51,442 nt of DNA, from NCBI GenBank assembly GCA_022768805.1, contig JALELB010000004.1:1-51442 (forward strand), read 5' to 3'. Both the position numbers and the translations under genes were made by a program. Source of the stretch: Ruminococcus sp. (GTDB lineage: Bacteria; Bacillota; Clostridia; Oscillospirales; Ruminococcaceae). Positions 32,107 to 40,539 of this stretch are shown here, one piece after another. The first letter of the stretch is position 1. The number at the start of each line of letters is the position of its first letter. The notes under the pieces are model-generated. The model had not been told where the DNA came from. It made no database searches and saw nothing but the letters and a program-made list of their open reading frames with translations.

Positions 32107-34470
32107 TCAGAAAATTGTAAACAGCTCTGCCAGGGAATTGAACACGCCGTAATGCTCCAGCGCAACCCAGTCAGGGAATTTGAAGGTGTATACATGGGCG
32201 AAATTCAGCACCAGAGCCGCCGGAACGGCGATGCCCATACAGATCCGGGCAACCTTCCGCCAGGTCTGGTTCTTTGTGTGCCGGTAGAGATAAAAGCCGA
32301 TGGCCAGGGCGCCGATCAGGATGGGCCAGGAGAAATCCGCCGTATAGCGAATGGCGTAGCCGCTTTCCCAGATGGAACAGATAATCACCAGGGGCATCAG
32401 CACACAGGTGAGCCCGATGATGATGCTCCAGCGGATCCGATCCCGCTTGTTCAGCCGCTTCAGTGCCTTTCCTGCCAGCAGATAGCACAGCACCGGCAGC
32501 GCCAGGTAGATGATGCCGGCGGTGTTGCCCACATCGGAGAAGTAGTAGCCGTTGATGTTCAGCTTGGTAAATTCCGTAAAGAAGAAGGGGAAGGTCCAGG
32601 TGAACTTGGGGGGCGCCAGCAGGTAATTGTACAGGCCGATGAATACGAAGCCCAGATGGAACTGGGAGCGGGTAAAGTCGTTGATGGTCAAAGAGTACTG
32701 GATGCCGAAATCCAGAGGGGAGTCAAACCGGGCGTAGTTGTACCAGAGCTGGACGCAGGCCAGCAGAAGCATGGGAACCGCACCCCAGGCCAGGTAGGCA
32801 ATCCGCCGGGAACGCAGCTTGCCGGCTGCCAATTTCACGCCGGGGCGTTTGCCCGCCCTGGACAGACCCATCAGGATGATGACCACTGCGGCGATGCAGT
32901 ACACCGCCAGGGTGGGACGGCACAGCACCGCCAGCGCCAGGAACAGAGAGCCCAGCGCCATCCTGGGGCAGGAGATCCTGCCGTGGCTGAGGATGTTGGA
33001 GGTCAGCAGGAAGTATGCACCCACCGCAACACAGGCAAAGCCGGAGGCAATGGAGATTTCATAGAAAAGGGTCCGTGCCACCACATACCAGATGCCGCTG
33101 GAGGCCTGCATCACAATCAACCCGCCCAGCGCCATGCCGCAGGGCAGACTCCGGTGGAACCGGCGCAGGAACGCCAGGTATGTAAGGGTCAGGAACACCA
33201 CCCCGATGAGCCCGTACAGCAGCACGGCAAACTGGGTGGGAAAGTACTTTCCGGTCAGCAGATGATAGGGCAGGAACAGGGTCACCACCGGGGCGATGCC
33301 GTAGTAGGAGTAGTACTTTCCGTTGTAGAATACGTGATCCCACTGGGCACTCACATTCTCCGCAGACCGGGCGCTCCAGTCATAGGGGTTTTCCATGGCA
33401 AGCAGTACCGGATCCACCGTGGCCTTCAGGCTCACCTGTCCGGCTTCAAAGGCATCCACCAGCTCCCGGGTAATCTGGTTGCCTTGCTCCCGTTCAAAAA
33501 TCTCCTTGATGGGCCGGTTGGTATCCGCCCAGACCAGGCTCACACAGCCCATACAGCATACCGCCGTAATCACTGCCGCCCCTGCCCGGACAAACAGCTT
33601 TTCCCGGTAGCAGGGTCTGCGCAGCAGGGTGCTGTGGACGATGCCGTAGCCCAGCAGAATCAGCGTCAGGAACACGCCCATACGCAGCAGGGAGAAGTGG
33701 AAGGGAATGTCCCGGTTGATGACAATATTCCGGACCGTAATGGAGTCGTTATCCTCCGGCAGGGTAAATTTCACCCGGAAGGTGCCCACCTTGCCGGAAA
33801 GCTCACAGGTGGTAAAGTGAGAACGGGGCGCATCCTTCAGCAACCTCATGTTCACCGTGTTGTAGCGGTACTCCTGGTGGGTTTCGTCGGTAATGTCCAC
33901 GATCACATCGGCGGATTTGGTGCGCTCCCCCAGGATTGCATCCACTGTCAGGGTGCCTACCGGCTGGTTCAGGTTCTCATAGGTCAGCAGAACCTCCCCT
34001 TTGCCCCGGATGGTCAGCTGATCCTGTCCCCGGTCATATACAAAATCCCCGTTTTCGATTTTCACATTCGACAGGGACAGCCGTGTCTCGGTGTAATCCC
34101 CCATCCACAGATGATAGGCATTGAAGTTGAACACCAGCAGCTCTGCCGCAGCCAGAACGGCGATAGTCCCTGCGGCAAACCGGAGCATACGGCAGCTGGA
34201 CACATATTTACTGCGGATCCGCCGGACAATCAGCGATAACAGCACAATGCAGGCACACACAAAAGCCAGGAAGAGAAAATAACCATCCAGCCCCCGGTTA
34301 TCCAGCACATGCACCTTGCCCAGGAGTCCCTGCAGTAGCAGGTAGCCGTTTACCCCATAGGCAATCTTTTGAAGCTGCTGGGGCCACTTTTTTTCCGCCA
34401 TGCTGCCGAAGGCACAGCTCAGCACAAAACCGGCGCCGAGCAGTCCGATGGCAAACAGAATATATGTCAA
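32107..34470 (-). CDS. Large polytopic membrane protein, putative GT-C-type glycosyltransferase
   Basis: A 787-residue protein with many predicted membrane helices. An N-terminal helical pair, an outward beta-rich domain (about 100-260; VKIENGDFVYDRGQDQLT, TVDAILGERTKSADVIVD), then about ten more helices with intervening loops. It resembles large GT-C proteins that transfer a sugar from undecaprenyl phosphate to a surface polymer, which fits the GtrB-like gene downstream. No acceptor or sugar can be named. The start is probably TTG (34470) with AAGGA eight to nine bases upstream; longer frames to 34545 have no site and run into the leader. Confidence 0.72.
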   Translation of the reverse strand: MTYILFAIGLLGAGFVLSCAFGSMAEKKWPQQLQKIAYGVNGYLLLQGLLGKVHVLDNRGLDGYFLFLAFVCACIVLLSLIVRRIRSKYVSSCRMLRFAAGTIAVLAAAELLVFNFNAYHLWMGDYTETRLSLSNVKIENGDFVYDRGQDQLTIRGKGEVLLTYENLNQPVGTLTVDAILGERTKSADVIVDITDETHQEYRYNTVNMRLLKDAPRSHFTTCELSGKVGTFRVKFTLPEDNDSITVRNIVINRDIPFHFSLLRMGVFLTLILLGYGIVHSTLLRRPCYREKLFVRAGAAVITAVCCMGCVSLVWADTNRPIKEIFEREQGNQITRELVDAFEAGQVSLKATVDPVLLAMENPYDWSARSAENVSAQWDHVFYNGKYYSYYGIAPVVTLFLPYHLLTGKYFPTQFAVLLYGLIGVVFLTLTYLAFLRRFHRSLPCGMALGGLIVMQASSGIWYVVARTLFYEISIASGFACVAVGAYFLLTSNILSHGRISCPRMALGSLFLALAVLCRPTLAVYCIAAVVIILMGLSRAGKRPGVKLAAGKLRSRRIAYLAWGAVPMLLLACVQLWYNYARFDSPLDFGIQYSLTINDFTRSQFHLGFVFIGLYNYLLAPPKFTWTFPFFFTEFTKLNINGYYFSDVGNTAGIIYLALPVLCYLLAGKALKRLNKRDRIRWSIIIGLTCVLMPLVIICSIWESGYAIRYTADFSWPILIGALAIGFYLYRHTKNQTWRKVARICMGIAVPAALVLNFAHVYTFKFPDWVALEHYGVFNSLAELFTIF

Positions 34471-34550
34471 TGTGATCCTTCTCCCCTCTTCCGGACAGTG
34501 TCTGCAAGGTCGGCAGACCGCTGCCCCAGTCCCGTTTATAAACATTTTTC

Positions 34551-34579
34551 ATTATAGCATAGAAACGCACCAAAATCAA
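34551..34579 (-). promoter_or_regulatory. Promoter of the membrane protein-glycosyltransferase operon
   Basis: On the minus strand TTGATT (34579-34574) and TATAAT (34556-34551) with a 17-base spacer. Confidence 0.7.
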
Positions 34580-34597
34580 CAGTTTTTCTGTAAACAG

Positions 34598-34628
34598 AAA
34601 AGCCGGCACAAAGCTGTACCGGCTTTTT
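34598..34628 (-). terminator. Terminator of the lipoprotein gene at 34645
   Basis: AAAAGCCGG and CCGGCTTTT form a 9-bp stem, extended imperfectly inside; T-rich on both ends, 17 bases after the lipoprotein stop. It separates that gene from the promoter at 34551. Confidence 0.8.
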
Positions 34629-34644
34629 GAACTTATTAAGAATC

Positions 34645-35505
34645 TTACTCAGCCTTGCTGCTGTCTGCGGCAGAATCATCAGCACCCTGATCCGCCCCGG
34701 GGGTGTACACCAGGGGGATGGACTTGCCGTCCGCATCATAGAAGGTGATATTGTCGATATACAGGTCAGCCTGGTTCGGAATGCCCCAGCGCATTACCAC
34801 CAGAGTTGCGCCCTCATAGCCAGCCTCATAGTGGTTTGCAGGCAGCTTGATGCTGGCCTCAACATGGGAGTAAACCCAGTCGTTTTCCCACTCTGCAAAG
34901 GAGAATTCGGTAAGGTTAGCCCAGGTGTTCTGTACAAGACCGCCGTCAGCGTCCGTCTTCTTCTCCTCTGCCAGATTGCCGCCCAGAGCGCCCATTACGT
35001 TGCCGGGCACCAGCATCTCGGATCCGTCATCGCCGGTGAACATGCCTACAGCCACACCGGTCACATCGCAGGAAATGGACTCAATCTTGTCCAGATTTTC
35101 TGCGCCTACCAGCTCTGCCAGGTTGAATACGATCTTGGGAACCTTGTAGGTGCCGTTAGCATCCTGATCCAGAACCTGAATCCGCAGCTGCTTGGTGCCG
35201 TTGAACTCCTCAATGGTGAGCTTGACATCGGACTCATCGTTTTCATAGTTCTTCTCACACATGGAGTGGCCTGTGTAAAAATCTCCGTCCTCGAAAGTGA
35301 TGGCATTCTCATCCACGGTGGGTGTGGGCGCCGGACGCTCTGTGGAGGGAGCCTCGGTGGCAGCCTCTGTTGTGGCTTCGGTGGCAGCCTCAGTAGCCTT
35401 TTCCGTAGTCGGCTCAGTAGCAGCCGGAGAAGATTCCTCGCTGCCGCAGCCGGTAACTGCTGCCAGCATGCTGCATGCCAGGAGCAATGCCGCTAATTTC
35501 TTCAT
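34645..35505 (-). CDS. Lipoprotein with Thr/Glu-rich linker and carbohydrate-binding-like domain
   Basis: A 286-residue lipoprotein (lipobox TGC, Cys20, after MKKLAALLLACSMLAAV). A repetitive linker (about 27-60) is built of TEAATEATTEA-like units. A beta-sandwich-like domain follows (about 65-265), ending in ADLYIDNITFYDADGK, a pattern common at the end of galactose-binding-fold carbohydrate modules. So it is probably a cell-surface glycan-binding protein; no catalytic motif seen. AAAGGA lies ten bases before the ATG. Just 23 bases upstream lies the terminator of the next gene, and no separate promoter is visible. Confidence 0.78.
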   Translation of the reverse strand: MKKLAALLLACSMLAAVTGCGSEESSPAATEPTTEKATEAATEATTEAATEAPSTERPAPTPTVDENAITFEDGDFYTGHSMCEKNYENDESDVKLTIEEFNGTKQLRIQVLDQDANGTYKVPKIVFNLAELVGAENLDKIESISCDVTGVAVGMFTGDDGSEMLVPGNVMGALGGNLAEEKKTDADGGLVQNTWANLTEFSFAEWENDWVYSHVEASIKLPANHYEAGYEGATLVVMRWGIPNQADLYIDNITFYDADGKSIPLVYTPGADQGADDSAADSSKAE

Positions 35506-35528
35506 AAATGATCTTCCTTTCTGAAAAT

Positions 35529-35556
35529 GAAAGCCCTCTGATTAAAGAGGGCTTTC
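35529..35556 (-). terminator. Terminator after the repeat-linker surface protein gene
   Basis: GAAAGCCCTCT and AGAGGGCTTTC form a perfect 11-bp stem; the minus strand continues TTTTC. It lies only 23 bases upstream of the lipoprotein start, so read-through may supply that gene. Confidence 0.85.
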
Positions 35557-35587
35557 AGTCAGTTGACTAGTTTGCTGATAGAGGGAA

Positions 35588-36250
35588 TCAGCTTCTCTTC
35601 TTGGTTACGAATGCAGCCGCACCAGCGATGGTCAGACCAGCCAGAGCCAGACCTACACCAGCGTCACCGGTCTTAGCCGGATCCTTCTTGGTTTCCTCAG
35701 TCTTGTTGTCCTCGGTCTTGTTGTCCTCGGTCTTGGTATCCTCAGTCTTGTTGTCCTCGGTCTTGGAGTCGTCATCCGGGGTAGTCTCTGCGCCCTTCTT
35801 TGCCAGCGGCTTGCCGTCCTTGCCCAGAACAGTGATGCCCTCAACAGTTACGTCAGAACCCCACCAGTGCTGTACCCAAACCTGAGCGTAGGTATCGTCA
35901 GCAGCAAAGATCGGAGTTTCAGAAGTGTAGGTGAAGTCGCCGTTTGCATCCAGGATCAGAGCCTTGTCAGAGCCCTCGTTGCCGTACTCAATGCTCTTCC
36001 AGCCGGTGGACTCACTGTTGAAGCCAACGCCGCCGCCGCAGCCGTTGCCCTCGTCTGTCCAGGACAGGTCAAAGGTTACGCCGTAAATGGCGGTTACATC
36101 ATAATCAGTCAGGCAGTCAATCATGTAGAACATAGTGCCGTCAGAACCTTCGGTGTTGCCGTTGGTTACAGCTGCGAAAGCGCTGATTGCCATTGCGGAA
36201 GTTGCCAGTGCGCAAGCTGCAACGCTTGCCAGAATTTTTGTCATCTTCAT
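35588..36250 (-). CDS. Secreted surface protein with carbohydrate-binding-like domain, repeat linker and C-terminal anchor
   Basis: A 220-residue protein. Signal peptide (1-27, MTKILASVAACALATSAMAI...FA). A beta-sandwich domain (about 28-150) with GGGVGFNSESTGWKSIEYGN and YAQVWVQHWWGSD, rich in exposed-type Trp, resembles glucan-binding modules of rumen ruminococci (family not assignable by eye). Then a hydrophilic linker of repeated KTEDN units (about 158-187). The end reads PAKTGDAG, a hydrophobic helix (VGLALAGLTIAGAAAFV) and KKRS, like a sortase signal but not a proper LPxTG. GGAGG is nine bases before ATG 36250. Confidence 0.78.
   Translation of the reverse strand: MKMTKILASVAACALATSAMAISAFAAVTNGNTEGSDGTMFYMIDCLTDYDVTAIYGVTFDLSWTDEGNGCGGGVGFNSESTGWKSIEYGNEGSDKALILDANGDFTYTSETPIFAADDTYAQVWVQHWWGSDVTVEGITVLGKDGKPLAKKGAETTPDDDSKTEDNKTEDTKTEDNKTEDNKTEETKKDPAKTGDAGVGLALAGLTIAGAAAFVTKKRS
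35686..35775. repeat. Six imperfect 15-bp tandem repeats encoding the KTEDN linker
   Basis: Units of tcttgttgtcctcgg and variants start at 35686, 35701, 35716, 35731, 35746 and 35761. All are in frame and encode the (KTEDN)n linker of the gene at 35588. Copy number may vary between strains by slippage. Confidence 0.85.
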
Positions 36251-36302
36251 AACTATCTCCTCCATTATTTGTGCATGTAGAGTTCTGCACTTTAATGTCC
36301 TT

Positions 36303-36332
36303 ATTATAACACCGGGTATTATCAACTGTCTA
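36303..36332 (-). promoter_or_regulatory. Promoter of the repeat-linker surface protein
   Basis: On the minus strand TAGACA (36332-36327) and TATAAT (36308-36303) with an 18-base spacer and an extended TG before the -10. Confidence 0.55.
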
Positions 36333-36420
36333 CATTCATTTTCAATAAAAAATCATTTTTTTCTTTGTTGAAAAACAACAAATCCTTTAATTTAAGCGAT
36401 TATTTTAATTAATGGAAGAC

Positions 36421-39400
36421 TCAACTCTCAGCCGCTTCTCCGGGCAAAGCGTCCCGCATGGTAAACAGAACCTCTTTCATCAACTTCATGGTCTTTTCTC
36501 CCTTGGCGGCCTTTACGCCGATATAGGGCTTCGCCAGACTGTTGAATTCAATCCGCCCCTTGTAGGCTGCCGCCAGGGCTGTGATCTGCTCCGGCTCCGG
36601 ATGCTCCACATAAAACAGCAGCATCCCCCGCTTCTGCTTGATTTCCGTGATGCCCAGCCGGGCGGCTGTATTCCGCAGCAGTGCCGTATCCACCAGACCC
36701 ACAATGGAATCCGGGGGATCCCCGTACCGGTCAATGAGCTCGTCCAGCATATCCTCCTTTTCCAGCTCCGTGGAAACTGCCGCAATCCGCCGGTAAATCT
36801 CCAGCCGCTGGGTCAGGCTTTCGATATAATCCTCCGGAATGTGAGCGTCAATCTGGATATCCACCGTACATTCCGCCGCCTTTTTGATCGGTTCCCCCTT
36901 TGCCTCGGCAATGGCCTCGTTCAGCAGCCGGATATACATATCATATCCCACCGCCTCCATATTGCCGTGCTGCTTGCCGCTGAGGATGCTGCCGGCGCCC
37001 CGGATCTCCAGATCCCGCAGGGCGATGCGGAAGCCACTGCCGAACTGGGTGAATTCCCGCATGGCGTTGAGCCGCTTGGCGGCAACCTCCGTCAGCACCT
37101 TTTCCCGGCGGAAGGTGAAATACGCATAGGCACGCCGGTTGGAGCGGCCTACCCGTCCCCGGAGCTGGTACAGCTGGGACAGACCCAGCCGGTCCGCATC
37201 CTCGATGATGAGGGTGTTCACGTTGGGCACATCCACGCCGGTTTCGATAATGGTGGTACACACCAGAATGTCAATTTCATGATCCACCAGCTGCCGCCAG
37301 ATATCGCTCATGGCCTCCTCGGTCATCTGCCCGTGGGCATAGGCGATCCGGGCATCCGGCAGAAGCCGCTGCAGCCGGTCGGCACAGGAGGCGATGGTTT
37401 CCACCCGGTTGTGCAGGTAATATGCCTGACCGCCCCGCTTCAGTTCCCGGGACAGGGCCTGGGCAACCACTCCGTCGGAGTATTCCACCACATAGCTCTG
37501 CACCGGGTAGCGATCCTGGGGGGGCTCCTCAATGACGGACATATCCCGGATGCCGCTCATGGCCATATTCAGGGTTCTGGGGATGGGAGTTGCGGACAGG
37601 GTCAGCACATCCACCCCCGCAAAGCACTCCTTGAACTTTTCCTTGTGGGCCACCCCGAACCGCTGCTCCTCGTCGATGATGGCAAGGCCAAGATCCTTGA
37701 AGATCACGTCCTTCTGGATGATCCGGTGGGTGCCGATGAGAATATCAATCCTGCCGGTGGACAGCTTCCGCAGGATTTCCGCCTGCTGCTTGGGATTCCG
37801 TGCCCGGGAGAGCAGCTCCACATTCACGGGCATCTGCTCAAACCGGCGCAGGGCGGTCTGGTAATGCTGCCTTGCCAGCACGGTGGTGGGCACTAGGATG
37901 GCGCACTGCTTGCCGGACAGGACGCATTTCAGCGCCGCCCGCAGGGCAACCTCGGTTTTGCCGAAGCCCACGTCTCCGCAGAGCAGCCGGTCCATGGGAT
38001 GGGGCTTCTGCATATCCGCCTTGATGTCCGCAATGCATTGCAGCTGATCGTCGGTCTCCACATAGGGGAACCGCTCCTCGAACTCCGCCTGGATCTCGTC
38101 ATCCGGCAAAAAGGCAAAGCCCTTTGCCTGCTCCCGCTTGGCATACAGGGCAATCAGCTCATCCGCCATATCCCTTGCGGCACGCTTCACGTTGTTCCGG
38201 GTTTTCTGCCACTCCACCGAGGACAGCTTGTGGAGCTTTACATGCTCATCATCCCGGGTGCCGATATACCGGGATACCATATCCAGCTGAGTGACGGGCA
38301 CATACAGCACGTCCTTGCCGGCGTACTGGATGGTGATATAGTCCTTGGTGACCCCCTCCAGCTCCAGCTTCCGGATCCCCACAAAGCGGCCGATGCCGTG
38401 AAGGGCATGCACCACCAGATCCCCGGCGGTAATGTCGGACAGGCTCCGGATTTCCTCGCCCTTTTTGTGCTTCTTCGCCTTGCGGCGGGCATGCATAGTC
38501 TTGGCCTGGGTAATGAGGGCGGTCTTGTTTTCCGGATAGGCAAAGCCGCCGGTGAGACTGCCGGTCATCAGCAGTACCCGTCCCGGCTCACACACGCTGT
38601 CCGGGGCGGCAATGTCACAGGGAATGCCGCTGTCCCGCAGGTCATTGCAGAGAATGCCGATGGTCTTTTCCGACCCGGCAACCAGCATGGTCCGGTAGCC
38701 CTGCTTGCAGTACAGGGAAAGATCCTCCGTCAGCTGCCGGATTTCACCGCCCCAGGGAGCGGTCTGCATGGCTTCGATGTTCAGCAGCTCCCGGTAGGGA
38801 ATCCGGTCGCCCCCCTGCAAAAAGGTATCCAGATACACACAGGTGCGCCCCTCCAGCAGGGCCTGCATGCGGCTGACCTCGGTAAGATAGCCCTCCAGCC
38901 CCTTGCAAAGGGTGCCTGCCTCCAGCAAAAGCCGGTGGTCCTCCATATACTGGGTCTGGGCGCCACGCATGCGCTCCTGTACGGCCATATGCTCGCTGAG
39001 CCATACGGTACCGGGGATATAATCCAGCAGAGTGGCAGTGCTGGGATAAATCAGGGGCAGATACTTGTCAATGTCCGTCAGAAGCTCCCCGCTCCGCAGC
39101 CGCTCTGCGTCCCGGTTCAGCCATGTCCGCAGCTCCGGCGCCCGCTTGCCCCGGAGGGATTTTGCCAGCGCCTCAATCCGCTCTGCCAGGGCTTCCGGCT
39201 GTGCCACAATGGTTTCCTGGGCAGGGGGAATCACCAGCTGCTCCTGCGAATCCACCCGGCGCTGGGATTCCACCTCAAAGGGGGCGATGCTGTCCAGGGT
39301 ATCCCCCCAGAACTCCAGCCGCAGGGGCATTGCCGCCTGCACCGGGAACACGTCCAGCAAGGCGCCCCGGACGGAAAACTGGGAGGGACCCTCCACCTTT

Positions 39401-39891
39401 TCACACCGGACATAGCCGCAGCCGGTCAGCTGCCTTGCCAGGGCGCCGATGTCATACTCCTCCCCCTGCCGAAGGGTCAGGGTATACTGCTCCAGCAGCT
39501 CCGGGGGCAGTGTGGGCTGCAAAAGCGCCTCCCCGGAGGCAATCAGCAGACTGCACTGTCCTGCCTGCACCGCCGAAAGCGCCGCCAGCCGCATATGCTC
39601 ATAGCTGCGGGACAGACCCTCCACCGGGGTCAGCGCCATTTCCTTGGAGGGGAAGGGCCATGCCCGGTTCTCCCCCAGCATCAGGTTGATGTCGTCGCAC
39701 AGCCGCCGGGCAGAGGCGTCATCCTCCGTAACAACAAGACCGGGCGTATCGCACACCGTGGCAGCAAGCAGCTGCGCCTTGTGGATGTGGGATACGCCGG
39801 AAAAAGATATGGGGGAAACGCCCCGGCTCAGGTACTTTTTCAGCTCCTGCACCGCGGACAGTTCCAGTATAGTATCCTTGAAAAACTGCAT
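36421..39891 (-). CDS. mfd: Transcription-repair coupling factor
   Basis: An 1156-residue DNA translocase that removes RNA polymerase stalled at lesions and recruits UvrA. The N-terminal UvrB-like part (about 1-340) includes SVRGALLDVFPVQ; the RNA polymerase-interacting CarD-like domain (about 480-560) includes DLVVHALHGIGRFVG; the RecG-like motor has GDVGFGKTEVALRAALK (Walker A, about 635), DEEQRFGVAHKEK (DExx box), LSATPIPRTLNMAM and QLRGRVGRSNRRAYAYF. The C-terminal domain closes it. Full length. Fourteen bases after pth, third in the glmU-pth-mfd unit, a common Firmicute order. Confidence 0.97.
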   Translation of the reverse strand: MQFFKDTILELSAVQELKKYLSRGVSPISFSGVSHIHKAQLLAATVCDTPGLVVTEDDASARRLCDDINLMLGENRAWPFPSKEMALTPVEGLSRSYEHMRLAALSAVQAGQCSLLIASGEALLQPTLPPELLEQYTLTLRQGEEYDIGALARQLTGCGYVRCEKVEGPSQFSVRGALLDVFPVQAAMPLRLEFWGDTLDSIAPFEVESQRRVDSQEQLVIPPAQETIVAQPEALAERIEALAKSLRGKRAPELRTWLNRDAERLRSGELLTDIDKYLPLIYPSTATLLDYIPGTVWLSEHMAVQERMRGAQTQYMEDHRLLLEAGTLCKGLEGYLTEVSRMQALLEGRTCVYLDTFLQGGDRIPYRELLNIEAMQTAPWGGEIRQLTEDLSLYCKQGYRTMLVAGSEKTIGILCNDLRDSGIPCDIAAPDSVCEPGRVLLMTGSLTGGFAYPENKTALITQAKTMHARRKAKKHKKGEEIRSLSDITAGDLVVHALHGIGRFVGIRKLELEGVTKDYITIQYAGKDVLYVPVTQLDMVSRYIGTRDDEHVKLHKLSSVEWQKTRNNVKRAARDMADELIALYAKREQAKGFAFLPDDEIQAEFEERFPYVETDDQLQCIADIKADMQKPHPMDRLLCGDVGFGKTEVALRAALKCVLSGKQCAILVPTTVLARQHYQTALRRFEQMPVNVELLSRARNPKQQAEILRKLSTGRIDILIGTHRIIQKDVIFKDLGLAIIDEEQRFGVAHKEKFKECFAGVDVLTLSATPIPRTLNMAMSGIRDMSVIEEPPQDRYPVQSYVVEYSDGVVAQALSRELKRGGQAYYLHNRVETIASCADRLQRLLPDARIAYAHGQMTEEAMSDIWRQLVDHEIDILVCTTIIETGVDVPNVNTLIIEDADRLGLSQLYQLRGRVGRSNRRAYAYFTFRREKVLTEVAAKRLNAMREFTQFGSGFRIALRDLEIRGAGSILSGKQHGNMEAVGYDMYIRLLNEAIAEAKGEPIKKAAECTVDIQIDAHIPEDYIESLTQRLEIYRRIAAVSTELEKEDMLDELIDRYGDPPDSIVGLVDTALLRNTAARLGITEIKQKRGMLLFYVEHPEPEQITALAAAYKGRIEFNSLAKPYIGVKAAKGEKTMKLMKEVLFTMRDALPGEAAES

Positions 39892-39905
39892 GGGGTCTCC
39901 TTCTG

Positions 39906-40526
39906 TCAGGCGTTGAACCGGTTCATCGCCTCGTCAATCTTACCGTTGACCATCAGGGCAATGCTCTCGCAGGCATGCTCCGCCGCAATATGCAGCTGGT
40001 CCAGCTCCTCCTTGGTGAACCGGGACAGCACCCAGTCCGCCAGGTTGTAATCCGGCCGGGGCTTCTTGCCAACCCCCAGCTTGATCCGGGGAAAGGTATC
40101 CTCCCCGGTGAGGTAAATGATGCTCTTGATGCCGTTGTGTCCCCCGTCGCTGCCCTTCCGGCGGATCCGCAGCCGGGAGGGCTCCAGGGAAATGTCGTCG
40201 TATACCACAATGATATGATCGATGGGCAGCTTGTAAAACTGCATAGCCTCCGCCACCGCCTGGCCGCTGTTGTTCATATAGGTGGTGGGCTTCATCAGCA
40301 GACAGCGCTTTCCGGCGATTACCGCATCTCCGCACAGGGACTTGAATTTCATCCGCTTGATCTCCGCATGCTCTCTCTCCGCCAGCAGATCCAGGGTCAT
40401 GAACCCGGCGTTATGCCTGGTCTGGGCATACTCCAGCCCCGGATTGCCCAGCCCCACAATCAGATACTCCGGGGGACCCGCAGGGGAGGCGGATTCCACC
40501 TGCTTGAACAGGTCAAAAATACTCAT
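39906..40526 (-). CDS. pth: Peptidyl-tRNA hydrolase
   Basis: A 206-residue enzyme that frees tRNA from prematurely released peptidyl-tRNA. The core starts near residue 21 (YLIVGLGNPGLEYAQTRHNAGF, with the catalytic His) and has MKPTTYMNNSGQAV, VYDDISLEPSRLRIR (Asp) and GSDGGHNGIKSI (Asn). Compared with most Pth proteins it has about 20 extra N-terminal residues (MSIFDLFKQVESASPAG); GGAGGGATA directly precedes that ATG, so the extension is probably real. Thirteen bases after glmU. Confidence 0.95.
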   Translation of the reverse strand: MSIFDLFKQVESASPAGPPEYLIVGLGNPGLEYAQTRHNAGFMTLDLLAEREHAEIKRMKFKSLCGDAVIAGKRCLLMKPTTYMNNSGQAVAEAMQFYKLPIDHIIVVYDDISLEPSRLRIRRKGSDGGHNGIKSIIYLTGEDTFPRIKLGVGKKPRPDYNLADWVLSRFTKEELDQLHIAAEHACESIALMVNGKIDEAMNRFNA

Positions 40527-40539
40527 GCTATCCCTCCGA

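Noticed and set aside
35686..35775. Regular short repeats that could suggest a CRISPR array or satellite
   Set aside because: The 15-bp units are contiguous, without spacers, in frame, and encode the KTEDN linker.
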